NCBI GenBank assembly: GCA_903882725.1
Contig: CAIRYF010000086.1
Location: 1 to 6,696 of the forward strand
DNA from: an uncultured Simplicispira sp.
GTDB lineage: Bacteria; Pseudomonadota; Gammaproteobacteria; Burkholderiales; Burkholderiaceae_C
Direction: 5' to 3'
DNA length: 6,696 nucleotides
The notes under the pieces were generated by a model. That model saw nothing but the letters and a program-made list of their open reading frames with translations, was not told where the DNA came from and did no database searches. Position numbers and translations under genes: made by a program. Within the stretch, counting starts at the first letter, position 1, and each line of letters starts with the position of its first letter. Positions 1-6,696 of the stretch are shown piece after piece.

Positions 1-2782
1 TGCGCAGCAAAGCTTTCAAAGCGTTCTGTAAACGCCGTGCGCTGGCAGCGTCGTTGGCGCTGGCCAACACCGTGGCGGCATCTTGTCCCCAAGTTTGCGC
101 TGGTGCTGGGTCGCTACGGCGCGTCAGCAACTGCAACTGCAATAGGCGGCGCTCGGGCAAATGATCGGCGGGTGTCGGCGTCTCAGAGGCCATCTCCAAA
201 CGCAGCAAAGCTTGCGCGGCATCACCGGCGGGTGGTTTTTCCAATGCCTGTGTCCACGCGCTGCGCACTGCCGGCGTAACACCAGAACCCAACTCTTGCG
301 TTGACGGCAGCAGCGCTGCATCACGCTTTTCCCAAGCTGTCAGCAGCTGCGTTAAGGCTTCGCCGTGGGCTTGGGCGGCCAGTTTCTTGAGCGTTTGCTG
401 CGCGTGTTCCATGGCTTCGCGCTGGGCGCGGAAAGCTGCATCGCCCAAACGCGGGCCACGGTCTTCGTAGGCTGGGCGATCGCCAAAGCGGCCAGCACCG
501 CCAGCGGCACCACCACCACGCGCGTCGTCGCGTGGGCCACGCGGCGCACCGGGGCGCGCGGCATCGCGGCCGCCGGATCGATCGTCACGGCGCTCGCCAG
601 GTCGGCCACCACGGCCCATCGGTGCGGGCGCATCTTTTTTCATGCCCGGGCGGTCGTCGCCACGCACCGCTACTACCGGGCGCGGTGCCGGCTTGGGTGG
701 CGCTGCGGGTGCATTGTCCGTATCAGCTGTATCTAAAGCCGGTGTCACCGCCTCATCTACTTCTTTTTTTATAGCTACAACCGCTTGTGCATCAAGGGCT
801 AGTGGCTGATTTGGCTGTTTATTTGCTGCTGCATGGTCGGCATTGGCCTGCTGCGTGCGTGCCTGCGCTTGGCCACGCAAGGCGGCGTCCAGCGCCGCCA
901 TGGCAGCGCGAATTTGTTGCGCATCACCGCTGGCATTGGCTGCATCGAGGGCTTTGGCGGCATCGATAACAGCGCGGTCGTGGGCGCTGGTCTCCACCGC
1001 GCCGCGTTCACGTTCGACGGTTTTGCGGTTAAACGCCTCGTCAATCGGCTGACGAAACGCATCCCAGAGCTTTTGCTCGTGTTTGCGATCCAGCGGCACG
1101 CCTTGCGCCTCGGCCTGCCAGCGTTGCTGCAGGGCTTTGACAGCGTCAATACGCAACACAGGCGCTGCGCCCAGCGCAGCAGCTTCTTCAATCATGGCGT
1201 GGCGACGCGCCAAACTGTCTTTTTGTGCGGCTTCAAACGGCGCTGCGGCTTGTCCAATCGCTTGCTTCCACAGCGGCTGCAGCTCGGCAAAGATTTTTTC
1301 GCCGATATGGCCACTGGCACGCCAGCGATCACCAAACTGGTACAGCGCACGGTGGATGGCTTTCCAGTCGCCGCCAGCGCCATGCTCTTGGCCCCACGCT
1401 TTGACTTCTTCAATCAGCGCCAAGCGCTCGGCCTTGTGCTGGGTGGCTTCGGTGCGGATTTTGTCCAGCCACGCTTCAACCACTTTGTGCGCGGCGTTGC
1501 AGGCTTCATCAAATTTTTTCCACAGGCCATGGTTGGGTGCGCCGCCTTGGTCGGCTTGTTTCCACTGCTCGCGCAGCTGGCGCAGGGTTTCTTGCATCTT
1601 GCGTCCGCCCAGCGCTTGGCCATCGGGGCGCTGTAGCAGGGCTTCGGCCTTGGCCAACAGCTCTTCGCGCACTTGGTCGGCGCTCCAGCGCTGCCAACCT
1701 TCGAGTTCGCCAGCCGCCACCAAAGCGGCGCTGACTTTTTGCTCTAGCGCATTGTCAATGTGTTTGCCGTGAATTTTCAGCGCCGTGCGCAAAGCAGCAG
1801 CTGCGCCAGCGCTGGCTTTGCCATGGCCTTCAGAGGTTTCTTGCTCCAGTTTGGCCAGCGCTTCGCCAACCAATTGCAAGGCTTTGGCAACGGCCTCGGG
1901 CGGTGCCTTGGGTTTGGGCTGGCGGGCGGGGCGTTCGGCACTGGCAGCCGCTGCTGCTGCGGCAGCGGCCGGTACGCCGCCACGCGCTACACGCAGTTCG
2001 TCGGCCCACACTGGCACGGGAGGCAAGGCCACGCTGGCATCGGCAGCAGCTGCTACAGCTTGCGCTATGGCAGGCTGAAAAGCATCCCACACCACCAAGA
2101 GCTGGGTGCGCGAGGAGTCGAGCAGCGGCGGAAAACGCGCTTCGACGCTGGCCCAGCTGGCGTCACCGGCCAGCTCTTGCGCTTGGTCTTGCCAGTGCTG
2201 CACGTCAACGCGCAGCACTTCTAACGCGGCTTGCGCATCGCGCCACGACTTGGTGGACAGCACTTCAATGCGCTGGGCCAGCAGCACGGCGGCCTCGCGC
2301 TGCACTTGCACGCGGTGCTGTAGGTCTTCAATCACTTTGATGCGATCGGCCAGCTGCACTTTCAGCAGCGACAGCGGCTCGCGCGACAGCGGCGCACCGG
2401 CTTTGGCAGCGTCGCGCTGCCACGCCAAGGCGTCGGCAATATTGAGTTTGGCAGCGCCCAGCAGCGCAGCGGCTTTGTCGGCCCATTCGGCGGCAATGGC
2501 TTCTTGGTTTTTGGCGCGGCGCAGTTCATCGAGGCGCTCGCGCACGGCGCGGGCCGCGCCCTTGTCGCGGCCACTGAGTTCTTTGAAGACTTCTTGTAGC
2601 TGCTCGGGCGTGGGCTGGGTGGTCAGCCACTCGCGGATGCGCGCAGCGCGCTCGCCCGAGGTGGCAGCCGAGAAGGCACCACCGGTCAATCCATCCAGAG
2701 GGTGTGCTTCAGGTGTTTTGGCCGGGGCCGGGATCATTTCGGGTACGTCGGACATTTTGTTGCGAGAAAAAAGAGAAAACAT
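1..2782 (-). CDS. DUF349 domain-containing protein, 3' end missing
   Basis: The frame is open from ATG 2782 to the left edge (927 codons, no stop), so the C-terminus is missing. Residues are numbered from 2782. Residues 1-260 are mainly helical and charged. An Ala-rich linker follows, with nine alanines at 272-280 and then a Pro/Lys-rich stretch. Three DUF349-like repeats follow, marked by W407 (REQWKQAD), W487 (GDRWRASG) and W555 (QQRWQAEA), each trailed by a W/F-x-x-F/L helix such as LWKKFDEA or LWDAFRQP. Residues 654-674 come from a repeat-like sequence, 708-781 are Gly/Arg/Asp-rich, and the remainder is helical. There is no signal peptide or membrane segment, so it is probably cytoplasmic. 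The molecular function of DUF349 is not established to my knowledge; RNA or nucleic-acid binding through the Arg/Gly tract is only inference. The start could instead be the in-frame ATG at 2755. I prefer 2782 because MFSLFSRNK resembles the short aromatic/basic N-termini I associate with this family. Neither start has a Shine-Dalgarno sequence. Confidence 0.9.
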   Translation of the reverse strand, partial: MFSLFSRNKMSDVPEMIPAPAKTPEAHPLDGLTGGAFSAATSGERAARIREWLTTQPTPEQLQEVFKELSGRDKGAARAVRERLDELRRAKNQEAIAAEWADKAAALLGAAKLNIADALAWQRDAAKAGAPLSREPLSLLKVQLADRIKVIEDLQHRVQVQREAAVLLAQRIEVLSTKSWRDAQAALEVLRVDVQHWQDQAQELAGDASWASVEARFPPLLDSSRTQLLVVWDAFQPAIAQAVAAAADASVALPPVPVWADELRVARGGVPAAAAAAAAASAERPARQPKPKAPPEAVAKALQLVGEALAKLEQETSEGHGKASAGAAAALRTALKIHGKHIDNALEQKVSAALVAAGELEGWQRWSADQVREELLAKAEALLQRPDGQALGGRKMQETLRQLREQWKQADQGGAPNHGLWKKFDEACNAAHKVVEAWLDKIRTEATQHKAERLALIEEVKAWGQEHGAGGDWKAIHRALYQFGDRWRASGHIGEKIFAELQPLWKQAIGQAAAPFEAAQKDSLARRHAMIEEAAALGAAPVLRIDAVKALQQRWQAEAQGVPLDRKHEQKLWDAFRQPIDEAFNRKTVERERGAVETSAHDRAVIDAAKALDAANASGDAQQIRAAMAALDAALRGQAQARTQQANADHAAANKQPNQPLALDAQAVVAIKKEVDEAVTPALDTADTDNAPAAPPKPAPRPVVAVRGDDRPGMKKDAPAPMGRGGRPGERRDDRSGGRDAARPGAPRGPRDDARGGGAAGGAGRFGDRPAYEDRGPRLGDAAFRAQREAMEHAQQTLKKLAAQAHGEALTQLLTAWEKRDAALLPSTQELGSGVTPAVRSAWTQALEKPPAGDAAQALLRLEMASETPTPADHLPERRLLQLQLLTRRSDPAPAQTWGQDAATVLASANDAASARRLQNALKALLR
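440..661 (-). other. Gly/Arg/Asp-rich low-complexity (RGG-like) coding segment
   Basis: This part of the DUF349 gene encodes residues 708-781. It is dominated by Gly, Arg, Asp, Pro and Ala, with short motifs such as GRGGRPGERR, RSGGRD, APRGPRDD and ARGGGAAGGAGRFGDR. It has almost no hydrophobic residues until FGDRPAYEDRG near its end. It should be disordered and positively charged. Such tracts are common tails or linkers in RNA-associated proteins, but no binding partner can be read from the sequence. It separates the DUF349 repeats from a helical C-terminal region that begins near AAFRAQREAMEHAQQ. Confidence 0.8.
763..821. repeat. Dispersed Comamonadaceae-type repeat inside the DUF349 coding sequence
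   Basis: The plus strand reads a T-run, then ATAGCTAC, an imperfect inverted repeat (CAACCGCTTG, a 5-nt loop TGCAT, then CAAGGGCTAG), then TGGCTGATTTGGCT. The two arms agree at 7 of 10 positions when folded, with a perfect CTTG/CAAG core. Together they suggest an ancestral arm near CTAGCGCTTG. From memory, intergenic repeats in Acidovorax/Rhodoferax-type genomes have this layout: an AT-rich edge, AGCTGCTAGCGCTT, a loop, AAGCGCTAGAGGC, then an AT-rich edge. Here the element is read through in frame and encodes residues 654-674 (NKQPNQPLALDAQAV onward to KKEV), in the spacer between the DUF349 repeats and the Gly/Arg tract. Local composition is more AT-rich than the flanking coding sequence. 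The boundaries are approximate and the family assignment is recollection, not a search. Confidence 0.55.
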
Positions 2783-2956
2783 GGAATCAGTAAAAGACGA
2801 ACACGCGGGAACAGCCCCGGGCGTGGCTACCGAGCGGCTGTCAATCAGTGCCCGAATAGTAGACTAAACGGCTATTTTCGCCGGTATTTGTAATACCACT
2901 GTTTATCAGCCGCATGGGCTCGCACCAAGGCCAGCCCCCAGAGCTGGTCCACACTG
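2783..2956. other. Intergenic gap between the DUF748 and DUF349 genes
   Basis: This non-coding spacer of about 174 bp is the only place in the window for transcription signals of the DUF349 gene. On the minus strand it contains a CCAGC/GCTGG hairpin (2931-2947) a few bases past the DUF748 stop, but no T-run follows it. Next come two abutting small inverted repeats (2869-2897) and a perfect TTGACA hexamer (minus strand, 2844-2839). The site about 17 nt downstream of TTGACA reads CCCGGG, so there is no sigma-70 -10 box at normal spacing. No purine-rich Shine-Dalgarno sequence precedes either candidate ATG (2782 or 2755). In-frame extension upstream of 2782 reaches a TAG without another ATG. Confidence 0.6.
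2869..2897. repeat. Two abutting small inverted repeats
   Basis: CGGC-TATTTTC... more exactly CGGCTATTTTCGCCG (2869-2883; 4-bp arms, 7-nt loop) abuts GGTATTTGTAATACC (2883-2897; perfect 6-bp arms GGTATT/AATACC, 3-nt loop), sharing G2883. On the minus strand the pair lies 60-90 nt past the DUF748 stop and about 90-115 nt upstream of the DUF349 start. Neither is followed by a T-run, so they are not classic intrinsic terminators. They could be a weak transcript-end hairpin, an operator or chance. Confidence 0.45.
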
Positions 2957-5900
2957 TCAGCGCGCACCCAAAGTCAGCTCGGCGTGGGGTACCCATGAGG
3001 CTGCTGACGGCGCTGAGGATGCCGACGGCACCATCTTGACCGCGCCCAAAAACAAGCGTTCCAGCGGCAGCGGCTGCCCAGCCAAGTAGTCACGCACCGC
3101 CATGCCGCGTGCCAGCGCCAATTCACGCATGGCGTTGTCGGATACGGGGGTATTGGCCAGCAGCAAGCTCTCCATCTCTGCCTGAGGTACATCTTTGGCC
3201 ATGCCAACCATATTGCGCGGCTTGGCCATGTCAGCACGGCGGTACAGCTCTTTAAGCAGCGCCGGATATTCGCTTGCGCTGACCTCGATGGCTGCATCAG
3301 CAGGCTGGCCGCTGCGCAGCAGCGCACGGCGTTTTTGCGCCAGCAGCATTTCTTGCAAACGCTGGCGTTTCCAAGCGCTGTGCTCTGCCTCAGCACTGGC
3401 TTGGCCGACCACGGTCATTCGCAAGGCGGGCCTGTCTTGCAGCGCCCGAGCCACCTTGTCCAGTTGCTGGCGCGCTGGCGCATCCAGCGCAGCACTGCCC
3501 GGCGCAAAAGCCACTTGCCCCAATTCATCACTGCCCCCCAGCGCACTGGCCAACAGCGAAAACGGCGAAGTGATCGCCTTCATGATGAGGTTGCCCAAAA
3601 TTTTAAAAATCACTGGCCCTAAACGAAACTCCGGGTCATTGAGCGATCCTTTGATCGGCAGCTCTACATCGATTACGCCATTGCGGTCGGCCAACAAAGC
3701 CACGGCCAACCGCACCGGCAGACTGGTCAGTGCCCCTTCCACTGGGTCACCAAACACCAACTGGTTCAACACCAGCTTGTTGCTGGCCACCAACTGGCCA
3801 TTGGGTTGAATTTGATAAGTAACATCCATACTCAGCTTGCCGCGCTCAATGCCATGACCGGCATATTTGACGGTATAGGGCGACAGCGGCGGCAACTCTA
3901 AATCGCGCATATGGCCTTGAATATCCAGCGCCAGCGGCTGCGCCAAAGGATTGAGCTTGCCCACCACTTCCAGCGACGCCGTGCCCTCGACCCGGCCATG
4001 CAGCTCCAAGTCGGCCATATCAGCCATACCGGGCGGGCCGCCGGGCACGCTGGGGACGGAAGAGACCGAGGAGAACGCGCTCAGTCGCCCGCTCAAGGCG
4101 CTCAACTGCGCCGAATAATTGGGCTGAATAAAGTAGTCGCTGAAATCCACCCGCCCGCCAGTGAGCAGCACCGGACCCATGCGGATCACTGGAGCTGTCG
4201 CATCAGGAATGCTGGGCGCACTGGGCACACTGGGCACCACCGATGCAGCAGCTGCATCCGCAACAGCCGCCGGCGTCTTGCTCAAATCCTGCAAATTGAG
4301 CCGACCGGTTTTTTGCAAAATGACACGGGCAAAAAAATCACTCAACGCAGTTTCTTGTACCGCCGCCATCACCGGCTTACCCGGCTCTAGCGCCACATCA
4401 ATACCACGCATCTGCAGCGACTTCCAATTAAGCAACTCATCGCCCGGCACCAGCCGCCGGGGTGCTAATGAAGACTCATTGACATCCTCTGGAGTCTGCG
4501 CTTCAAACTTTGCCTGCGCCTGCATCTGCGCCATGTGTACCCGCACATCGTCCAATGCAGCATCACCTTTCACGTGTAGCTGCGGCCCACCTGCTGCTTG
4601 GGCGTACTGCACCTGTCCACGAAAGCTGCCATCCGCGCGGCGAATACGCACCTGCAGCGCATCGGCAAAGTAGGGCTCAAAGGCGTGAAGCGGCAGCTGG
4701 GCAGCCAGTACCCGTCCCTGCACTGACAGCGGCGTCAGCCCCAGCGTGCCGTCGTATTCAAAGCGCCCCGGGTCAACACGCCCGGCAGCAATGCGCGCTG
4801 ACACCACCAAGGGAGATGGCTTGGCCGCCCGCGCCAGTGGAGCAAAGTCCCTGAGCTGAACACGCAAGGCCGAGACCAAAAATGATACCGGAGCAGAGGG
4901 AACTGCATCACGAAAGGCCACTGAGCCCGCATCCAACGACACATCGCCCCACCGCACCGACCAAGGTGCATCCGGTAATGGAGACGCTGCTGGGCGAGCG
5001 GTAGCCACCGACGCAGCCGACGCCAACCGCGTACTGGCCACCTGCCAGCGCTCAAACATCCAACGCCCCTGCGCATCACGCTCTACCCCAACGCGCGGCT
5101 GCGTCAACGCCATCTTGCCAACAGCAATGCTGCGCTGCGCTAAATTCACTTGGGCATCATCGATCTGGAGCTTCTTTAACTCGGCCAGCGACGCTGCGCT
5201 GCGCATGGCAACACCAGTGGTGGCAATAGGCGTGCAATTGGCAGGCACCAGGCAAGCCAACTCCAAGCCATCGAGCGTTAAATGCGCCACCTGCGCTACC
5301 ACGGCGGAGCCCTGCCAGGCCAAACCCACGTCAGTAGACAGCGTACCTGCCAACTGCGGCGTCAGCCACTGCCGCAAGTACGGTGCCGCCAGCGCCAAAG
5401 ATAAATTCTGTATCGAACTGGCCACTTGGCCCTGTTGTTCGGTCGCCGAGCCGCTGAACAACACACGCGCTGGCACTGGCGCTTGGGCCCGTATCTTGGC
5501 TTGTTTTTGTGCGGGTTCTGAGCCAACAATATCTATTCCGCCAGAAAACCGCAGCGGCTGGCGCAACGGCCAAGTGATGGCCGAGGCATCCAGCGCCACA
5601 TTGCGCAAACCCAATTCAGCTTGGGTCGGCACACTCTCATCACGCCAGTCCACCTGCGCACTGCGCACTGCGACGCTATCTACAGCCAGCAGCCAATCGA
5701 CATCCTTGGTGTGCTGTTTTTTGGGTACTTGCGCAGGGGATGAGGACGAACTCGCTGAGGCTAAATTCAGATTAATCTGCCCAGAGGGACTGCGCTGCAC
5801 ATACAGGCGCGGCGCCTCCAGCAGCACGCGACGAATATGTAACCGACGGGCCAGCGGCTGAAAGTCTTCTACCTGTACCGTCAAGGCATCAAACGACAAC

Positions 5901-6696
5901 ATATCGCGTTGCACTGTCTGCGCCGCTTGCACTGTCTGCGTGATTTGAACTTTGCGTAACTGCAGCTGACCACTGAGCCTGAGCACTGCACTCGGCGTCT
6001 GCTCAAATGCCAAGCGCAGCTGCGCATCCAGCACGCCCGCCTGCAGCTGCACTGGCACGCTGGCAGGCAAATAGCGAAGGTAAGGCGCAACATCCAACCC
6101 CGACAAGCGGATCGACGCCTGGGCCTTGCGGCTTTCGGTGAATGGCACAGCCTCAGCCAGCGCGTCAAAAGAGCTGCCATCGAACAAAAACGACAAGTGC
6201 GGTGCCACCTTCACGTCGCGCTGCGAGGGTAGATTGCTCAAAAACGGTACTTTCAACTCCAGGCTGCGCACCGTGTGTGTGCGTTCGACAGTGGCATCGG
6301 TGAAATCGACCGCGCCACCGTGCAACACCATGTTGTAGAGCGCAAACTGCAACGGCGCACTCGCGGCGTTATCTTCATTGGTTGGCCGCAGGCGCGCGAG
6401 GATATCGTCAATATCGTAGTGACCCGGAGCCAGTTGCGTCAAACGCACGGTGGGCTGGTCTATTTCAATGCCGTCAAGCACCGGTGCGCCGCGCCATAGC
6501 GACTGCAAAGCTGCATCTATATAGAGTCGCTGAATCTGCAATTGCGGGGCACCACCATCAGCGCTGGCAATCGCCACATCGTGGACGCTCAATTCCAGCG
6601 TCCAAGGGCGAAAATCAACCCGACCGATGGAGACCGAACGCCCCAGCTTTTCAGTGGCTATTTTTTCGCCTTGGCTGCGCAACAGAGGCGGCACCA
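2957..6696 (-). CDS. DUF748 (AsmA-superfamily) envelope protein, 5' end missing
   Basis: The visible frame has 1245 codons and ends at TGA 2959-2957. The GTG at 6694 is probably an internal valine: VPPLLRSQ is the usual sequence just after the N-terminal transmembrane helix in this family, so the anchor and true start lie beyond the right edge. Residues are numbered from 6694. The N-terminal signature GRVDFRPWTLEL lies near residues 23-36 and HYDIDDILARL follows. A long beta-rich repetitive body comes next, with a Ser-rich linker near 314-331 and Pro/Ser linkers near 820-828 and 875-888. The DUF748 core (LPPLSPYTVKYAGHGIERGK, then LPVRLAVALLADRNGVID, then GSLNDPEFRLG) spans about 926-1060. 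The C-terminus has an OmpA-like start (VAFAPGSAALD at 1061) and the conserved YRRADMAKPRN region. AsmA-superfamily proteins are inner-membrane-anchored periplasmic proteins implicated in lipid transport and outer-membrane homeostasis. The role of DUF748 members is inferred from that kinship. C481 and C487 are the only cysteines seen. Confidence 0.93.
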   Translation of the reverse strand, partial: VPPLLRSQGEKIATEKLGRSVSIGRVDFRPWTLELSVHDVAIASADGGAPQLQIQRLYIDAALQSLWRGAPVLDGIEIDQPTVRLTQLAPGHYDIDDILARLRPTNEDNAASAPLQFALYNMVLHGGAVDFTDATVERTHTVRSLELKVPFLSNLPSQRDVKVAPHLSFLFDGSSFDALAEAVPFTESRKAQASIRLSGLDVAPYLRYLPASVPVQLQAGVLDAQLRLAFEQTPSAVLRLSGQLQLRKVQITQTVQAAQTVQRDMLSFDALTVQVEDFQPLARRLHIRRVLLEAPRLYVQRSPSGQINLNLASASSSSSPAQVPKKQHTKDVDWLLAVDSVAVRSAQVDWRDESVPTQAELGLRNVALDASAITWPLRQPLRFSGGIDIVGSEPAQKQAKIRAQAPVPARVLFSGSATEQQGQVASSIQNLSLALAAPYLRQWLTPQLAGTLSTDVGLAWQGSAVVAQVAHLTLDGLELACLVPANCTPIATTGVAMRSAASLAELKKLQIDDAQVNLAQRSIAVGKMALTQPRVGVERDAQGRWMFERWQVASTRLASAASVATARPAASPLPDAPWSVRWGDVSLDAGSVAFRDAVPSAPVSFLVSALRVQLRDFAPLARAAKPSPLVVSARIAAGRVDPGRFEYDGTLGLTPLSVQGRVLAAQLPLHAFEPYFADALQVRIRRADGSFRGQVQYAQAAGGPQLHVKGDAALDDVRVHMAQMQAQAKFEAQTPEDVNESSLAPRRLVPGDELLNWKSLQMRGIDVALEPGKPVMAAVQETALSDFFARVILQKTGRLNLQDLSKTPAAVADAAAASVVPSVPSAPSIPDATAPVIRMGPVLLTGGRVDFSDYFIQPNYSAQLSALSGRLSAFSSVSSVPSVPGGPPGMADMADLELHGRVEGTASLEVVGKLNPLAQPLALDIQGHMRDLELPPLSPYTVKYAGHGIERGKLSMDVTYQIQPNGQLVASNKLVLNQLVFGDPVEGALTSLPVRLAVALLADRNGVIDVELPIKGSLNDPEFRLGPVIFKILGNLIMKAITSPFSLLASALGGSDELGQVAFAPGSAALDAPARQQLDKVARALQDRPALRMTVVGQASAEAEHSAWKRQRLQEMLLAQKRRALLRSGQPADAAIEVSASEYPALLKELYRRADMAKPRNMVGMAKDVPQAEMESLLLANTPVSDNAMRELALARGMAVRDYLAGQPLPLERLFLGAVKMVPSASSAPSAASWVPHAELTLGAR
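4040..4072 (-). repeat. Second Pro/Ser-rich coding linker
   Basis: This stretch encodes SSVSSVPSVPGG (from residue 875), lying between SGRLSAF and a stretch GMADMADLELHGR in the DUF748 protein. The protein-level SVP theme matches the tandem units at 4211-4237, but codons differ (for example GTCCCC against GTGCCC), so the DNA repeat is degenerate. Confidence 0.6.
4211..4237 (-). repeat. Three 9-bp tandem units coding VPS-VPS-APS
   Basis: On the minus strand the units read GTGCCCAGT, GTGCCCAGT and GCGCCCAGC, giving VPSVPSAPS (residues 820-828 of the DUF748 protein), followed by IPD. They sit in a flexible linker just before the IRMGPVLLTGGRVDFSDYF block. The nine-base period keeps the frame, so slippage would change linker length without breaking the protein. 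Confidence 0.8.
5909..5940 (-). repeat. 14-nt direct repeat with 18-nt period (QTVQAA unit)
   Basis: The plus-strand string TTGCACTGTCTGCG occurs identically at 5909-5922 and 5927-5940, a period of 18 nt. On the coding strand it gives TQTVQAAQTVQR, a duplicated QTVQAA unit inside the DUF748 protein just after LQLRKVQI. The identical DNA suggests a recent in-frame six-codon duplication. Confidence 0.75.

Noticed and set aside
440..661. Gly/Arg-rich region as a CRISPR array or non-coding repeat block
   Set aside because: There are no regular repeat-spacer units. The low complexity is at the amino-acid level, with an open frame throughout.
833..1636. Plus-strand open frame of 267 codons
   Set aside because: It is antisense to the DUF349 gene, whose minus-strand frame gives a coherent helical protein with three repeats. 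The plus-strand translation has no recognisable domain, and its openness follows from the GC-rich codon pattern opposite.
2816..2844. Sigma-70 promoter built on the TTGACA hexamer
   Set aside because: At 17-nt spacing the -10 position reads CCCGGG, with no TATAAT-like hexamer nearby, so the hexamer alone is not enough to call a promoter.
2106..2867. Plus-strand open frame of 253 codons, very rich in Ser, Ala and Arg
   Set aside because: It runs antisense to the start of the DUF349 gene and on into the gap, with composition typical of a shadow frame (SCTSTRST-like runs) and no domain.
2931..2947. CCAGC/GCTGG hairpin just past the DUF748 stop as an intrinsic terminator
   Set aside because: The stem is only 5 bp with a 7-nt loop, and the following minus-strand bases are CCTTGGTGCG with no T-run.
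5115..5861. Plus-strand open frame of 248 codons
   Set aside because: It is antisense to the strongly family-like DUF748 coding sequence, rich in Cys/Ser/Thr shadow composition, and has no domain.
6692..6694. GTG as the true start of the DUF748 protein
   Set aside because: The family has an N-terminal transmembrane helix immediately before the PPLLRSQ-like segment. Only two bases of sequence lie upstream here, so the gene is better read as cut by the window edge.

Overview
The window looks like chromosomal DNA of a high-GC betaproteobacterium, most likely Comamonadaceae (Acidovorax/Rhodoferax-like). This is inferred from three things: strong GC bias at third codon positions, the type of the two large proteins, and a short sequence at 763-821 that resembles a dispersed repeat I associate with that family. 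No database search was possible.

Both real genes are on the minus strand and both run off an edge. Read in the direction of transcription, the first (6696 down to 2957) encodes at least 1245 residues of a DUF748 (AsmA-superfamily) envelope protein. Its N-terminal membrane anchor lies beyond the right edge. After a gap of about 174 bp comes the second (2782 down to 1), at least 927 codons of a DUF349-repeat protein. It has an Ala-rich linker, three DUF349-like repeats, a Gly/Arg-rich disordered tract and a helical C-terminal region whose end lies beyond the left edge. This second frame is open from 2782 to the left edge with no stop. All sizeable plus-strand open frames are antisense shadows of these two genes.

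The gap holds two abutting small inverted repeats and a perfect TTGACA hexamer without a matching -10 box. I see no clear intrinsic terminator and no Shine-Dalgarno sequence for the downstream gene. It is therefore unclear whether the genes are co-transcribed. The DUF748 protein is expected to act in the periplasm or inner membrane and the DUF349 protein in the cytoplasm, and the sequence does not show a shared pathway.

No mobile element, CRISPR array, RNA gene or obviously new multi-gene system is visible. The most interesting points are an apparent dispersed repeat captured in frame inside the DUF349 gene, the RGG-like tract in that protein, and a lone closely spaced cysteine pair in the DUF748 protein.
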